In this document: one piece after another, positions 1 through 7,651 of the stretch
Position numbering within the stretch: the stretch's first letter is position 1
Layout: every line of letters starts with the position of its first letter
DNA from: UBA10518 sp022837185
GTDB lineage: Bacteria; Desulfobacterota; Desulfobulbia; Desulfobulbales; Desulfobulbaceae
Reading direction: 5' to 3'
Length of the DNA: 64,000 nucleotides
Assembly: GCA_034007705.1 (NCBI GenBank)
Contig: JAVEQK010000013.1
Span: forward strand, 1 to 64,000
Notes under the pieces: generated by a model
The model's input: only the letters and a program-made list of their open reading frames with translations
Database searches by the model: none
What the model was told of the DNA's origin: nothing
Position numbers and translations under genes: made by a program

Positions 1-24
1 GACCCCGGCCCAGTCCGGGAGGAG

Positions 25-67
25 AAAAAAAGGCAGCCTGTTCCCCACTGAGGAGCAACAGGCTGCC
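25..67 (-). terminator. Rho-independent terminator of the first ferredoxin gene
   Basis: An 11-bp perfect inverted repeat (32-42 with 57-67, arm GGCAGCCTGTT) is followed on the minus strand by seven T residues (25-31). It lies about 55 bases beyond the ferredoxin stop codon. Confidence 0.85.
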
Positions 68-122
68 CTGATCGAATGGCGGCAGAAGACGATGGAGCGG
101 CTCTGCCGGCCAGGGAAAAACG

Positions 123-308
123 TTACACTTCGGTTACGGTAATCGCCCCTTCCGGGCAGACTTCCACGCAGGTCTCACAGCCCAGGCACTCGTCCATGTT
201 CACCGGATCGGCCTTGCCGTCAACCATTTCCAATACTTGAGCGGGACAGGCATTTACGCATTCTTCGTCGCCGCTGCATTTGTCCTTGTCTACTACTACT
301 TCCCACAT
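123..308 (-). CDS. 7-cysteine small ferredoxin (7Fe/8Fe type, copy 1)
   Basis: A 61-residue soluble electron carrier. The C-terminal half has a full C-x2-C-x2-C-x3-C-P motif (Cys41, 44, 47, 51). In the first motif the second cysteine is replaced by aspartate: Cys11, Asp14, Cys17, Cys21-Pro. That is the arrangement of Desulfovibrio africanus ferredoxin III and Pyrococcus furiosus ferredoxin, where cluster I converts between [3Fe-4S] and [4Fe-4S]. Cluster behaviour here is inferred. The ATG at 308 is preceded by a strong Shine-Dalgarno sequence (GGAGGTGA). The gene is monocistronic with its own terminator. A near copy lies at 30638-30823. The likely partner is pyruvate:ferredoxin oxidoreductase (16407-19982) or another low-potential enzyme; this is inferred from context. 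Confidence 0.93.
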   Translation of the reverse strand: MWEVVVDKDKCSGDEECVNACPAQVLEMVDGKADPVNMDECLGCETCVEVCPEGAITVTEV

Positions 309-851
309 GAAATCACCTCCATTGCGATTTGTTGTTGCTTCACTGACCCTATACTATTTTCCGTCGGAATAAAAGTTTTTTTGCTGATGCTCTTTTTTCC
401 GGGAAACTTTTTCGAGCGAACGGGCATATCACCGTTCGCGGGCGGCTATCCGCCCCTCGGGAGGCGTGCGGCCCGAACGAACCGGTAGCAACTATATCAT
501 ACATCCGGTGGAATATGTCCAGCTTTTTGTTTTCTCAACCTGCCGGGGCGGGTTCATGCTGTTCCCGGAGATGATACCTGGCCCCGGCTGCCTGGGTGCC
601 AGGAGACGGCCGTCAGCCGTTCCTGTTCGGGTGGAATCGTACTTTCCGCGAAAACAGATAAAAAAACACCGGGCGGCGGCGCTTGGAGAAACAAATCAAC
701 CAAAACAAAATACTTCAATTCGTACCCATTACTGTTGATCGACAGAACGGGTTTGTCAAGTTGTTTTTTGACTTGGGCCCTGAATTGCGGCGGGACCGGC
801 TGGGCACCCGCCCGCCTGAAACCGTGCAGAATGAAACCAATGCAGACAGGA
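309..851. other. Gene-free stretch between ferredoxin 1 and the cytochrome c maturation operon
   Basis: No convincing gene. It holds the upstream region of the ferredoxin gene and a perfect 8-bp inverted repeat with an 8-base spacer (GCGAACGG at 416-423, CCGTTCGC at 432-439), which could be a hairpin or an operator. No reliable -35/-10 pair was found. Short reading frames here have no start signal or recognisable protein. Confidence 0.5.
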
Positions 852-883
852 CGGCCTGATCCCGGCTGCGCGGGGTCAGGCCG
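852..883 (-). terminator. Hairpin downstream of ccsB, probable terminator
   Basis: A 13-bp stem with one G-T wobble (852-864 with 871-883) and a 6-base loop lies 35 bases after the ccsB stop. The T-run on the minus strand is poor, so termination efficiency is uncertain. Confidence 0.5.
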
Positions 884-918
884 CCTCTAATCCAGCGGGC
901 CGGCGGGGCCTGCAGCAG

Positions 919-1767
919 TTACGATCCGTAGCTGTGCAGCCCGGACAGCAGGTAGTTGACCCCGAAGTAGGTGAAGAACACCGAGACAAAGCCGATAATC
1001 GCCAGCGAAGCGATGCGGGTACCGGTCCAGCCGCGGGTGAACCGGGCATGCAGGGTCGAGGCGTAGACAAACCAGGTGATGATGGACCAGGTCTCCTTGG
1101 GGTCCCAGCTCCAGTACGTCCCCCACGCCTCGTTGGCCCAGATGGCCCCGGTAATGATGCCGGCCGACAGCCACAGGAAGCCGAAGACGATGGTCTTGTG
1201 GGTCATGTCGTCGACGAAGCGCAGCTCGGGCAGCGAGCCGGTCAGGGTGTCGGCGGCCAGCTTCCGGTTCAGGGCCGACTTCTTCAGCAGGTACATGACG
1301 CCCAGACCGGCGGCCATGGCAAAGGCGCCGTAGCCGATGAAGCAGGTGATGACGTGGGCGATCAGCCAGTTGGACTGCAGGGCGGGAATCAGGGGGCTGA
1401 TCTCCTGGTTGACGCCCTTGGCAAAGGAGGCGTAGGCCATGGCCGTAAAGGCGAAGGGCATGACAAAGGCCCCGATCACCCTGTTCTGGAATTTGAATTC
1501 CATGAAGAGATAGAACAGGGAGATGCACCAGGCGAAGAAGACCAGGGACTCGTACATGTTGGTCAGGGGCGCATGGCCGATGCCCAACTGGTACGATTCA
1601 TACCAGCGCAGCCCCAGGGCCGCGGTCAGGGTGATCGTGCCGAGGATGCAGAGGATGGTGCCGAAAAGGCCTATTTTCCTGTTCTTGAAAATGAACAGGG
1701 CGATGTACATGGCCGAGGATAACAGGTAAGCTATTGTCGTGAAACCGAAAAATTCAGAGCTGTTCAT
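919..1767 (-). CDS. ccsB: Cytochrome c biogenesis protein CcsB/ResC (heme handling)
   Basis: A 282-residue polytopic inner-membrane protein of the CcmC/CcsA/HemX family. With ResB it forms the system II cytochrome c synthase, which moves heme out and attaches it to CXXCH apocytochromes. Visible hallmarks are the tryptophan-rich WWD segment at residues 210-227 (contains WSWDPKETW) and well-spaced histidines (His65, His138, His190, His240) expected to ligate heme. At least seven hydrophobic segments are seen. The start overlaps the end of resB by four bases (ATGA), so the two are translationally coupled. Some relatives call this gene ccsA; the name depends on the nomenclature used. Confidence 0.93.
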   Translation of the reverse strand: MNSSEFFGFTTIAYLLSSAMYIALFIFKNRKIGLFGTILCILGTITLTAALGLRWYESYQLGIGHAPLTNMYESLVFFAWCISLFYLFMEFKFQNRVIGAFVMPFAFTAMAYASFAKGVNQEISPLIPALQSNWLIAHVITCFIGYGAFAMAAGLGVMYLLKKSALNRKLAADTLTGSLPELRFVDDMTHKTIVFGFLWLSAGIITGAIWANEAWGTYWSWDPKETWSIITWFVYASTLHARFTRGWTGTRIASLAIIGFVSVFFTYFGVNYLLSGLHSYGS

Positions 1768-3179
1768 TGTGCGTCCCTCAAGATGAATGGTTTGGGGTGG
1801 AGATATTCCCGGGGCTGCTCCTTCCTGCCGGTGTCCACCCCGGCAAGGAGCGCGGCGAAGGTTTTTTCAAAACCGGGCTTGTTCTTGTTGGCGCTGCCGG
1901 CGAACAGGACTGTTACCTTGCCGTCCTTCTCGCTGACGAACGCCCAGACCTTGCGGTGCGACATGAAAAAGGCCACAAGCAGACCGATCATCATGAGGCC
2001 GCAGCCGATGTACACCCACCACACGCCCGGGTCCCTGGCCACCTGCAGGCCGGTGGCATAGAGCTGCTTGGCGCGGATGGAGTATTCGCCGGAAGGCCGC
2101 TTGACGATCGCTTCGCGGTTGGGCTCCACCCAGAAGGTCGACGGTTCGCCCTGGTCGTCGGTGAACCATATTTTCAGCCGCTGGACCACGTCTCCCCGCT
2201 TCTCCATGTTGGCGATGCCGTAACGCACCCCTCCTTCCTGCCAGGCTGTCTGGCGGGCGGGGGGAATCAGTTCGGTCCTGTCGGCCCCGGTGGCATTGTT
2301 CCTGACCGTGACGATGAAGTCCTGGTAGGGCTGGTAGCTCGACTGGTAGAAGGTGATGCCTTTGTAAACAAGGGGATCGTTGACCACGATGTCCTTTTGC
2401 AGCACCACCTCGCCGTTCTCGATCACCGACAGCGTCGACCGGTACTCCTTGGGCATGCCGTTGGAATAGTAGTCGATGCCGAAGTAGTCGCAGCGGATCG
2501 TGAAGCCCAGGGGGATCTGGCCCACTTCCTCCATGTAGGGGTAGATGACATCGGTCTGCCGGGTCTCCGGGATCATGATGCTGCCCTTGAAGGCATGGGT
2601 GGGGTCCTTGAGCAGGTTGCTGGCTATCCGGGGGGAACCGATGATGGCGCCGACCAGGATGATCAGGATGCTGGAGTGGACGATGTAGACCCCGAAACGG
2701 GTCCAGGCCCCTTTCTGGGCGAAGAGGAGGATGCCGCCTTCCCTTTCGCGCCGGCTGGTTTTCCATCCTTTGGCGGCCAGGTGGGTCGCCGCTTTTTCCG
2801 CCGCCTCGGTTACGGTCCCGCCGCCGGCGACTTCCTGGCGCAGGCCCATTTTTCCCAGCCGCTGCGGGTCGGTCTCCAGGTTGTCCATGGTCGCCAGCCG
2901 CCAGGCGTTGGGGATGCGCTGGATGCTGCAGACGATGAGGTTGAGGCTGAACAGGCCCAGCAGGGCGATGAACCACCAGGCATTGTACATGTCGGGAATG
3001 GACAGGGTCTGCATCAGCCTGGCCAGGTTGGGGCCGTAGAGCTGGACGTAGAGCCCCGGCGCTTCGTTCTGGGGCACGATGGTGCCGATGATCGATGTGA
3101 CGGCCAGGGTGAAGAGCAGGAACAGCGCCAGCTTCACCGAGGCCAGAAATGTCATGGCTTCATGTATGTATTTTTTCAT
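1764..3179 (-). CDS. resB: Cytochrome c biogenesis protein ResB
   Basis: A 471-residue membrane protein of the ResB/Ccs1 family, partner of CcsB in system II cytochrome c maturation. Three hydrophobic segments lie in the first half (about residues 15-35, 65-85 and 165-185). A large periplasmic domain follows (about 190-390), then a last membrane segment (about 390-410). The early segment VTSIIGTIVPQNE is typical of ResB. The start has a good Shine-Dalgarno sequence (GAGGT). It lies five bases after the TPR gene and overlaps ccsB, so the three genes form one operon. Several periplasmic c-type cytochromes would be the clients, but none is encoded in this window. Confidence 0.93.
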   Translation of the reverse strand: MKKYIHEAMTFLASVKLALFLLFTLAVTSIIGTIVPQNEAPGLYVQLYGPNLARLMQTLSIPDMYNAWWFIALLGLFSLNLIVCSIQRIPNAWRLATMDNLETDPQRLGKMGLRQEVAGGGTVTEAAEKAATHLAAKGWKTSRREREGGILLFAQKGAWTRFGVYIVHSSILIILVGAIIGSPRIASNLLKDPTHAFKGSIMIPETRQTDVIYPYMEEVGQIPLGFTIRCDYFGIDYYSNGMPKEYRSTLSVIENGEVVLQKDIVVNDPLVYKGITFYQSSYQPYQDFIVTVRNNATGADRTELIPPARQTAWQEGGVRYGIANMEKRGDVVQRLKIWFTDDQGEPSTFWVEPNREAIVKRPSGEYSIRAKQLYATGLQVARDPGVWWVYIGCGLMMIGLLVAFFMSHRKVWAFVSEKDGKVTVLFAGSANKNKPGFEKTFAALLAGVDTGRKEQPREYLHPKPFILRDAQ

Positions 3180-3184
3180 AATTT

Positions 3185-3769
3185 CTACCTCTGCTGCGTG
3201 GCGGACTGTTGGAGTTCATCGACGATTTGCTGAAGAGAGCGGCCGTCGGAGACGCGCGCCAGCGGATTGATCCCCAGCAGGTCCTGCCACGCGGAAAGCG
3301 CTTCGGCCGGGCTATTCAGATCGTAGAGCAGGACGATGCCGGTATTGAACCGCGACTGCTCGTGCCGGGGATCGATGGCCGCGGCTTCCCGGAACAGTTC
3401 CACGGCCTTTTCAGGCTGGCCGATGCTCCTGTACATGACGCCCAGATCGGTCATCACATGCGGATCGCCGGGGGCAAGCTCCAGGGACCGGGTATAGGCG
3501 TCGATGGCTTTCTGGTACTGCTCGGTGTCAAAATAGTGATTGCCCAGTCGGGTCCATGCCGTGGGATTGTCCGGGTTGGCGGCCACCTCGCGTTCGAGGG
3601 CGGCGTGCTGGCCGGCCGGGTTGGCGGCCGTGCCGGTCTGGGGCGCATACGCATTGGCATCGACGGGGCCGCGATCGCTGAAGACGATCCCGGCCAGAAA
3701 CCCGATCAGCAGGGAAACGACAATGCTGATACAGAGTTTTTGTCTTGTTATCGTATTGTTCGGATTCAT
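3185..3769 (-). CDS. Membrane-anchored TPR protein, cytochrome c biogenesis operon
   Basis: A 194-residue protein with one N-terminal membrane anchor (about residues 11-30) and then tetratricopeptide repeats: ALEREVAANPDNPTAWTRLG, YFDTEQYQKAIDAYTRSLEL and YRSIGQPEKAVELFREAAAI. TPR proteins of this form (CcmI/NrfG-like) often accompany cytochrome c maturation genes and may hold apocytochromes. It is the first gene of the operon with resB and ccsB, and the order supports that role. The ATG at 3769 has a GGAGAA ribosome-binding site. The exact function is inferred from context. Confidence 0.85.
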   Translation of the reverse strand: MNPNNTITRQKLCISIVVSLLIGFLAGIVFSDRGPVDANAYAPQTGTAANPAGQHAALEREVAANPDNPTAWTRLGNHYFDTEQYQKAIDAYTRSLELAPGDPHVMTDLGVMYRSIGQPEKAVELFREAAAIDPRHEQSRFNTGIVLLYDLNSPAEALSAWQDLLGINPLARVSDGRSLQQIVDELQQSATQQR

Positions 3770-3913
3770 TATTTTCTCCGTTTGATACTGTTGGCAACTA
3801 TGCGGTTCGCAAAGTCCGGGCCTGTTTCTCTCTCGGGAGACAGGGGGGCGGCGCTCAGCGGCTGCTGCTGTCGTTCCGGGCGTCCGGTGAGGGAGAACGC
3901 CGGGAGGACTGTA

Positions 3914-4348
3914 TCAAATCAGGAGAACGGTTGTGCGCAGGGCGCGCAGGGCAGGGTTGTGAAGGGTGTTCTGTAAAGACGCGTACCGGGCGGCATGAAC
4001 CGGGGGCGCCGACGCGGTGATATCCGTTGCCGGCCAGGAAGGCAGGGAAACGGGGGTTGCCTTGAACTGCTGGTCGTCCGGTTGCCGGATCGAGTTGGCC
4101 GATGCCAGGATAATTTCTGTGCAGGCCGAGGCGCCGGGATGCAGAGACCGGGCCTCGGCGTGGCCCGGGGAGTGGGATGTCTCGCCGGCGGAGTCATGGC
4201 AGGCCATCATCCGCAGCGGATTGCGCTTGACGTAATGGGTCTGCGAGTCGCTGACGCAGAGAACGGTCTCACTGGCCTGGGTCCAGGAAAAAACAAATAT
4301 GAGCAGCAGCGGGATCAGGAGGAAAGGCTGTGTCTTCGTGCGCTTCAT
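3914..4348 (-). CDS. Small secreted protein of unknown function
   Basis: A 144-residue protein with a clear signal peptide (basic start, hydrophobic stretch about residues 9-22, cleavage near AS-E). The mature part has a few cysteines (Cys31, one in MACHDS, one in ASACTE). It ends with a leucine-rich tail (LRALRTTVLLI). From memory, small secreted proteins ending this way occur beside heavy-metal efflux genes, but none is seen here. No Shine-Dalgarno sequence is obvious, which lowers confidence in the start. It is transcribed in the same direction as the cytochrome maturation operon, 145 bases upstream. Confidence 0.6.
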   Translation of the reverse strand: MKRTKTQPFLLIPLLLIFVFSWTQASETVLCVSDSQTHYVKRNPLRMMACHDSAGETSHSPGHAEARSLHPGASACTEIILASANSIRQPDDQQFKATPVSLPSWPATDITASAPPVHAARYASLQNTLHNPALRALRTTVLLI

Positions 4349-4393
4349 GGGATTATGTATCAGGACGTGTCGAACCTGCGCCGGCCGGGATCG

Positions 4394-4558
4394 TTACCGG
4401 CCGAGGGTCGGCCTGTATATCCCCGATTCATAGATTTTACAGATGTCCCGGGCAACCTTGCCGGAAATTCCGAGATGGGTCAGGCGACAGTATACGTGCA
4501 ATGGGTTCAACAGGTGCCGTAATCTGTCCAGAACCGAAATGTGCTGTGCGATGTTCAT
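4394..4558 (-). CDS. Small hypothetical protein (54 residues)
   Basis: A short reading frame whose peptide looks protein-like: it contains LNPLHVYCRLTHLGISGK and then a Tyr-rich end. It resembles short NPLHVYCRL-type proteins I recall from Desulfobacterota and Geobacter relatives, with no known function. The frame is open further upstream to a TTG at 4669, so a 91-residue version is possible. Neither start has a clear ribosome-binding site. It could also be a decayed remnant. Confidence 0.45.
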   Translation of the reverse strand: MNIAQHISVLDRLRHLLNPLHVYCRLTHLGISGKVARDICKIYESGIYRPTLGR

Positions 4559-4832
4559 ATTGATGCGCCCGGTCAGGGGTTCGATTTCAAGGTACAGTGC
4601 TTTACGGGGAGTTATGCAATTTCCAGGCCGATATTCGGACAATTGCTCATTAACAATGATTCCGGGCAATTACGAAAAAGCAGCGATTGTCCCGGGTATT
4701 CGGCCGGGCCTGGGGTTGGGGATATGCCCAGATGAAGGATAGGGAAATGACCACAATGTGCCCCTCGGGTCCGGTCCGCCCGGACGGTTGGCGCCGCTGC
4801 CGGGCGGGTTTTGGAGAGGAGGGGATCCGTTC

Positions 4833-5750
4833 TTATCTGCCGGCGCCGGTTACATGCAGGATTTCCGGCAGCATGCGGGCAACGCATTTTTTCCCTTCGG
4901 CAATGGCTTCGTCGGCCCGGTAAAATTCCAAAAGACCTATCCGGGCCAGTTTGGGGGCAAGCAGAATATCGGGCGGGTCCCCTGCCATGCGGCTGCGGGT
5001 GATCCGGTCCTGGATGATGTTCACCGATCCGGCGATGGCATCGAACAGGCTCGGGGGCTTGTCGTTCTCCCGCTGGGAGGAAAAAAAGGTATCGGTGTAT
5101 TCCCTGACCATGCCGGTGATCTTTCCCTTTATTCCCTCCGCCCGGTCCGGCGGCCTGGCTGCCCGGGCGAAATGCCGGCCGACGATGTCGCCGTGCAGGT
5201 TGACGGCAATGACGATGTCGGCGCCCAGGGCGCGGCAGACGGAAACCGGGACCGGGTTGACCAGGCCGCCGTCAACCAGCCAGCGGTCATCGTTCTTGAT
5301 GGCGGGGAACAGGCCGGGGACGGAAATGGAGGCCCACACCGCATCGAGGATCGGTCCGCCGGTAAACCAGATTTCCCGTCCGGACTCCAGATCGGTGGAC
5401 ACGGCGGCAAACCGCTTGTCCAGGTCCTCGATGCGCAGATGGTCGCCGGCGACATACCTGTTGAGAAACAGGCGCAGCCGCTCCGTATCGACAAACCCGT
5501 TCAGGGAGGAATTGATTTCAAAAAACCTGATGGTTTCGAACCGGGTCAGGGAGCGGACCCACGCCTCCAGCTTCGGCAGGTTGCCGGCGGCATGGGACGC
5601 GCCGACCAGGGACCCGATTGACGTGCCGCAGAGTATGTCGGGCTCTATTCCCTGTTCGGACAGGGCATTTACAATGCCTATATGGGCCCATCCCCGGGAA
5701 GAGCCGCTGCCCAGGGCAAGGCCGATGGTTGGTTTGCCTTTCTGCTTCAT
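4833..5750 (-). CDS. Patatin-like phospholipase (RssA type)
   Basis: A 305-residue cytoplasmic acyl hydrolase of the patatin/RssA family. The oxyanion stretch GSGSSRGWAHIG starts near residue 14. The nucleophile Ser44 sits in GTSIG, and the second catalytic residue Asp160 sits in VDGGLVNP, so the Ser-Asp dyad is complete. The natural substrate is unknown; the family hydrolyses phospholipid or other acyl esters. It overlaps the preceding gene by four bases (ATGA) and is the last gene of a three-gene unit with TrmO and an unknown protein. Confidence 0.88.
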   Translation of the reverse strand: MKQKGKPTIGLALGSGSSRGWAHIGIVNALSEQGIEPDILCGTSIGSLVGASHAAGNLPKLEAWVRSLTRFETIRFFEINSSLNGFVDTERLRLFLNRYVAGDHLRIEDLDKRFAAVSTDLESGREIWFTGGPILDAVWASISVPGLFPAIKNDDRWLVDGGLVNPVPVSVCRALGADIVIAVNLHGDIVGRHFARAARPPDRAEGIKGKITGMVREYTDTFFSSQRENDKPPSLFDAIAGSVNIIQDRITRSRMAGDPPDILLAPKLARIGLLEFYRADEAIAEGKKCVARMLPEILHVTGAGR

Positions 5751-6847
5751 TGCCTGCCCGAACCGGGCTCTTTTCCTGTTTCGTCCGGGCAGCCTGACCT
5801 GCTGCGGGACCGGGACGCCCGTGTTTTCCGCTCCCGGGGCACATGATAGCGGATCCTCGATTTCCGGGCGAGGCGGTCGACGTCCAGGCCGAGGTCTTTG
5901 GCCGGCGAGACGATATGGAGATCATACTTGAGCAGACGCCTGCCCGGATTGGTGGGGGCGTAAACCCGCAGGACGCCGACGATGTCCAGGCCGTTGTAGC
6001 TGGCAAAGATGTCATCCGGGCAGATATGCTGTTTCTTGCGCTGCGCTTCGGCGAGCAGGGTTTTGGATACCTCCTCCAGGGTGAAGCTGGCGAATTCGCC
6101 GAACCGGCCGATGCCCAGTATCCTTGTCAGGCCCGTGTAGGCGGCCTCCTTGTACCGGGTGTCATGGCAGACGACTATATACGGGGGGAAAAGTACGGCA
6201 CCGCTTTTCGAGACCGCCGGTTCCCGGGCCCGGTCGAGGGTGGCGGAAAATTTCCGGGACTGGCTGCCGGTGAAATTCAGCTCGGTTTTACAGTAGGCAA
6301 AATACATGGGCGAGTCTATCAGGGCAACGGCGACGCAGGTGCTGATCCTGGTTCTGGCGCCGTAAGGGGGCTTCATGTACACCGGACAATGGCTGCGGAT
6401 AATATCGTCGGAACTTATTTCCAGGGGTATGCCTTTGCCGATGGTCTTAATTCTCCTGAAGGCGGCCTTTTTATAGGTGTATATTTTTCTGGCGGCCCTG
6501 GAGAAAAACCCGCTGTCCAGGTTGATGCCGGAGACCATGCCGTCGGCATAGAGCAGGGTGGCGTTGTCAAACCGCATGGCCTCTCTGATTTTCTTCCTGA
6601 AGGCATCGGCCTCTATGTTGCCGTACCGATCATAACGGATGGATTTTTCATCCACATCCTGATAGATGAGGCCGCCGGGAATAAAAATTGCTCCCTTATT
6701 GTCATATCTGCCGGTGGCGCCCTCCTCGGATGGGTCGGGCAGGAATCCCGCCCTCCGGTAGCCAAGCATCTTCCACAGGGTATCGACCCTGATCGCTATG
6801 ATTTCCCTGATCAGTTCATTGCCGAGGATCGTTTTCCTGGGAATCAT
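5747..6847 (-). CDS. Unrecognised protein, possible distant diadenylate-cyclase-like fold
   Basis: A 366-residue soluble protein I cannot assign. The segment from about residue 95 to 200 has a DGMVSG stretch and later GARTRIS followed by a hydrophobic strand (CVAVALI). The spacing and character recall the DGA and RHR motifs of DisA_N (diadenylate cyclase) domains. The match is by eye only and the residues are not identical, so the call is weak. The C-terminal 35 residues are very rich in Arg, Ser and Lys and look disordered. It overlaps TrmO upstream and the patatin gene downstream by four bases each, so all three are co-translated. Confidence 0.7.
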   Translation of the reverse strand: MIPRKTILGNELIREIIAIRVDTLWKMLGYRRAGFLPDPSEEGATGRYDNKGAIFIPGGLIYQDVDEKSIRYDRYGNIEADAFRKKIREAMRFDNATLLYADGMVSGINLDSGFFSRAARKIYTYKKAAFRRIKTIGKGIPLEISSDDIIRSHCPVYMKPPYGARTRISTCVAVALIDSPMYFAYCKTELNFTGSQSRKFSATLDRAREPAVSKSGAVLFPPYIVVCHDTRYKEAAYTGLTRILGIGRFGEFASFTLEEVSKTLLAEAQRKKQHICPDDIFASYNGLDIVGVLRVYAPTNPGRRLLKYDLHIVSPAKDLGLDVDRLARKSRIRYHVPRERKTRASRSRSRSGCPDETGKEPGSGRQ

Positions 6848-7338
6848 CGGCTGCTCCGGGATTCCATGCTCCGCGCCTGCGAAGGGCTGACCGCCGGTTC
6901 GTCGCCGTCCTGCCGGTTCGCCCGGTGAAAAGCCGGTTTGATGTCGATGACCGGTGTGCCGTCAAGCACTTCGAGGGGCTCCACCCTGATCCTGGCGGTG
7001 CCTTCCACGGCCATGACCCTGACCGGGTGCAGGCCCACCGGGTTCGGGCGGCTGGGAGAGCGGGTGGCGAAAACGCCGCGCAGGGGATTGTCGGGATTCC
7101 CGCGGGGATGTACTTTCAGGACATCCCTGGCTGCCAGGTGGAGCCAGGTCAGGACAAGTATTTCACTGCCGGGCCCGATTCCCTCCAGAGCCCCGGCGTA
7201 CTCCGGATATATCTCCAGCCAGGCGTCGGGCGCGCCCTCGCGGCCCTGCCGCGGACACTCCTCCCGCCGCTTGAGGGTCGAACTGACGACACCCACGGGC
7301 CGGACCCGGAAATACGCTGGGTCAGGGATTTTAATCAT
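6844..7338 (-). CDS. trmO: TrmO/TsaA-like tRNA (adenine-N6)-methyltransferase
   Basis: A 164-residue TsaA (UPF0066) domain protein. TrmO uses S-adenosylmethionine to methylate N6 of t6A37 in tRNA-Thr. Signature stretches are RPVGVVSS near the start, then VFATRSPSRPNPVGLH, which contains the family's RSP-RPNPIG core, and DGTPVIDIKP near the end. The start at 7338 is chosen because a strong ribosome-binding site (GGGAGGGAAG) precedes it; the frame stays open upstream but without coding character. The Arg/Ser-rich tail runs past the usual end. Some relatives are standalone small-molecule methyltransferases, so the exact tRNA role is inferred. Confidence 0.85.
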   Translation of the reverse strand: MIKIPDPAYFRVRPVGVVSSTLKRREECPRQGREGAPDAWLEIYPEYAGALEGIGPGSEILVLTWLHLAARDVLKVHPRGNPDNPLRGVFATRSPSRPNPVGLHPVRVMAVEGTARIRVEPLEVLDGTPVIDIKPAFHRANRQDGDEPAVSPSQARSMESRSSR

Positions 7339-7651
7339 GTTGCTTCCCTCCCGGTGAAGAGCGGCAATCATCCGCGCGGCGGGTTCAGCGGCATCCTGAC
7401 CCGCGAAACGGAGGACGGCCGCGGCAAGCCCCTGGCGGTTACTGATCCGGGGCGGGGCGATTTGGCCTGGACGGTTCGGGACTCCCTGTCTTATACCATT
7501 ATTTTTGCCGATTGAAAACACGGGACAAAATCCGGCACCCGCCCGCGGCCGAAGAATGGACGATGCCATGCTGACAGGCGGGGAAACAGTTCTTATAGTT
7601 CGCCAAGGGACAGGAAAACGGCCGCGGCCGGAACCGAAAGGGAGCGCATCC
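7339..7651. other. Divergent intergenic region between trmO and the methyltransferase gene
   Basis: About 310 bases between divergently transcribed genes, so it should hold promoters in both directions. An AT-rich patch at about 7490-7515 is the best place for a promoter, but no clear -35/-10 pair can be defended. No gene is seen. Confidence 0.4.

Noticed and set aside
237..738. Short plus-strand frames in the first intergenic gap
   Set aside because: They lack ribosome-binding sites, overlap the ferredoxin gene antisense, and have no protein-like composition.
1767..3233. A 488-codon open frame on the strand opposite resB
   Set aside because: It is an antisense shadow of a GC-rich gene, with no family motif. 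The resB frame on the other strand explains the region fully.
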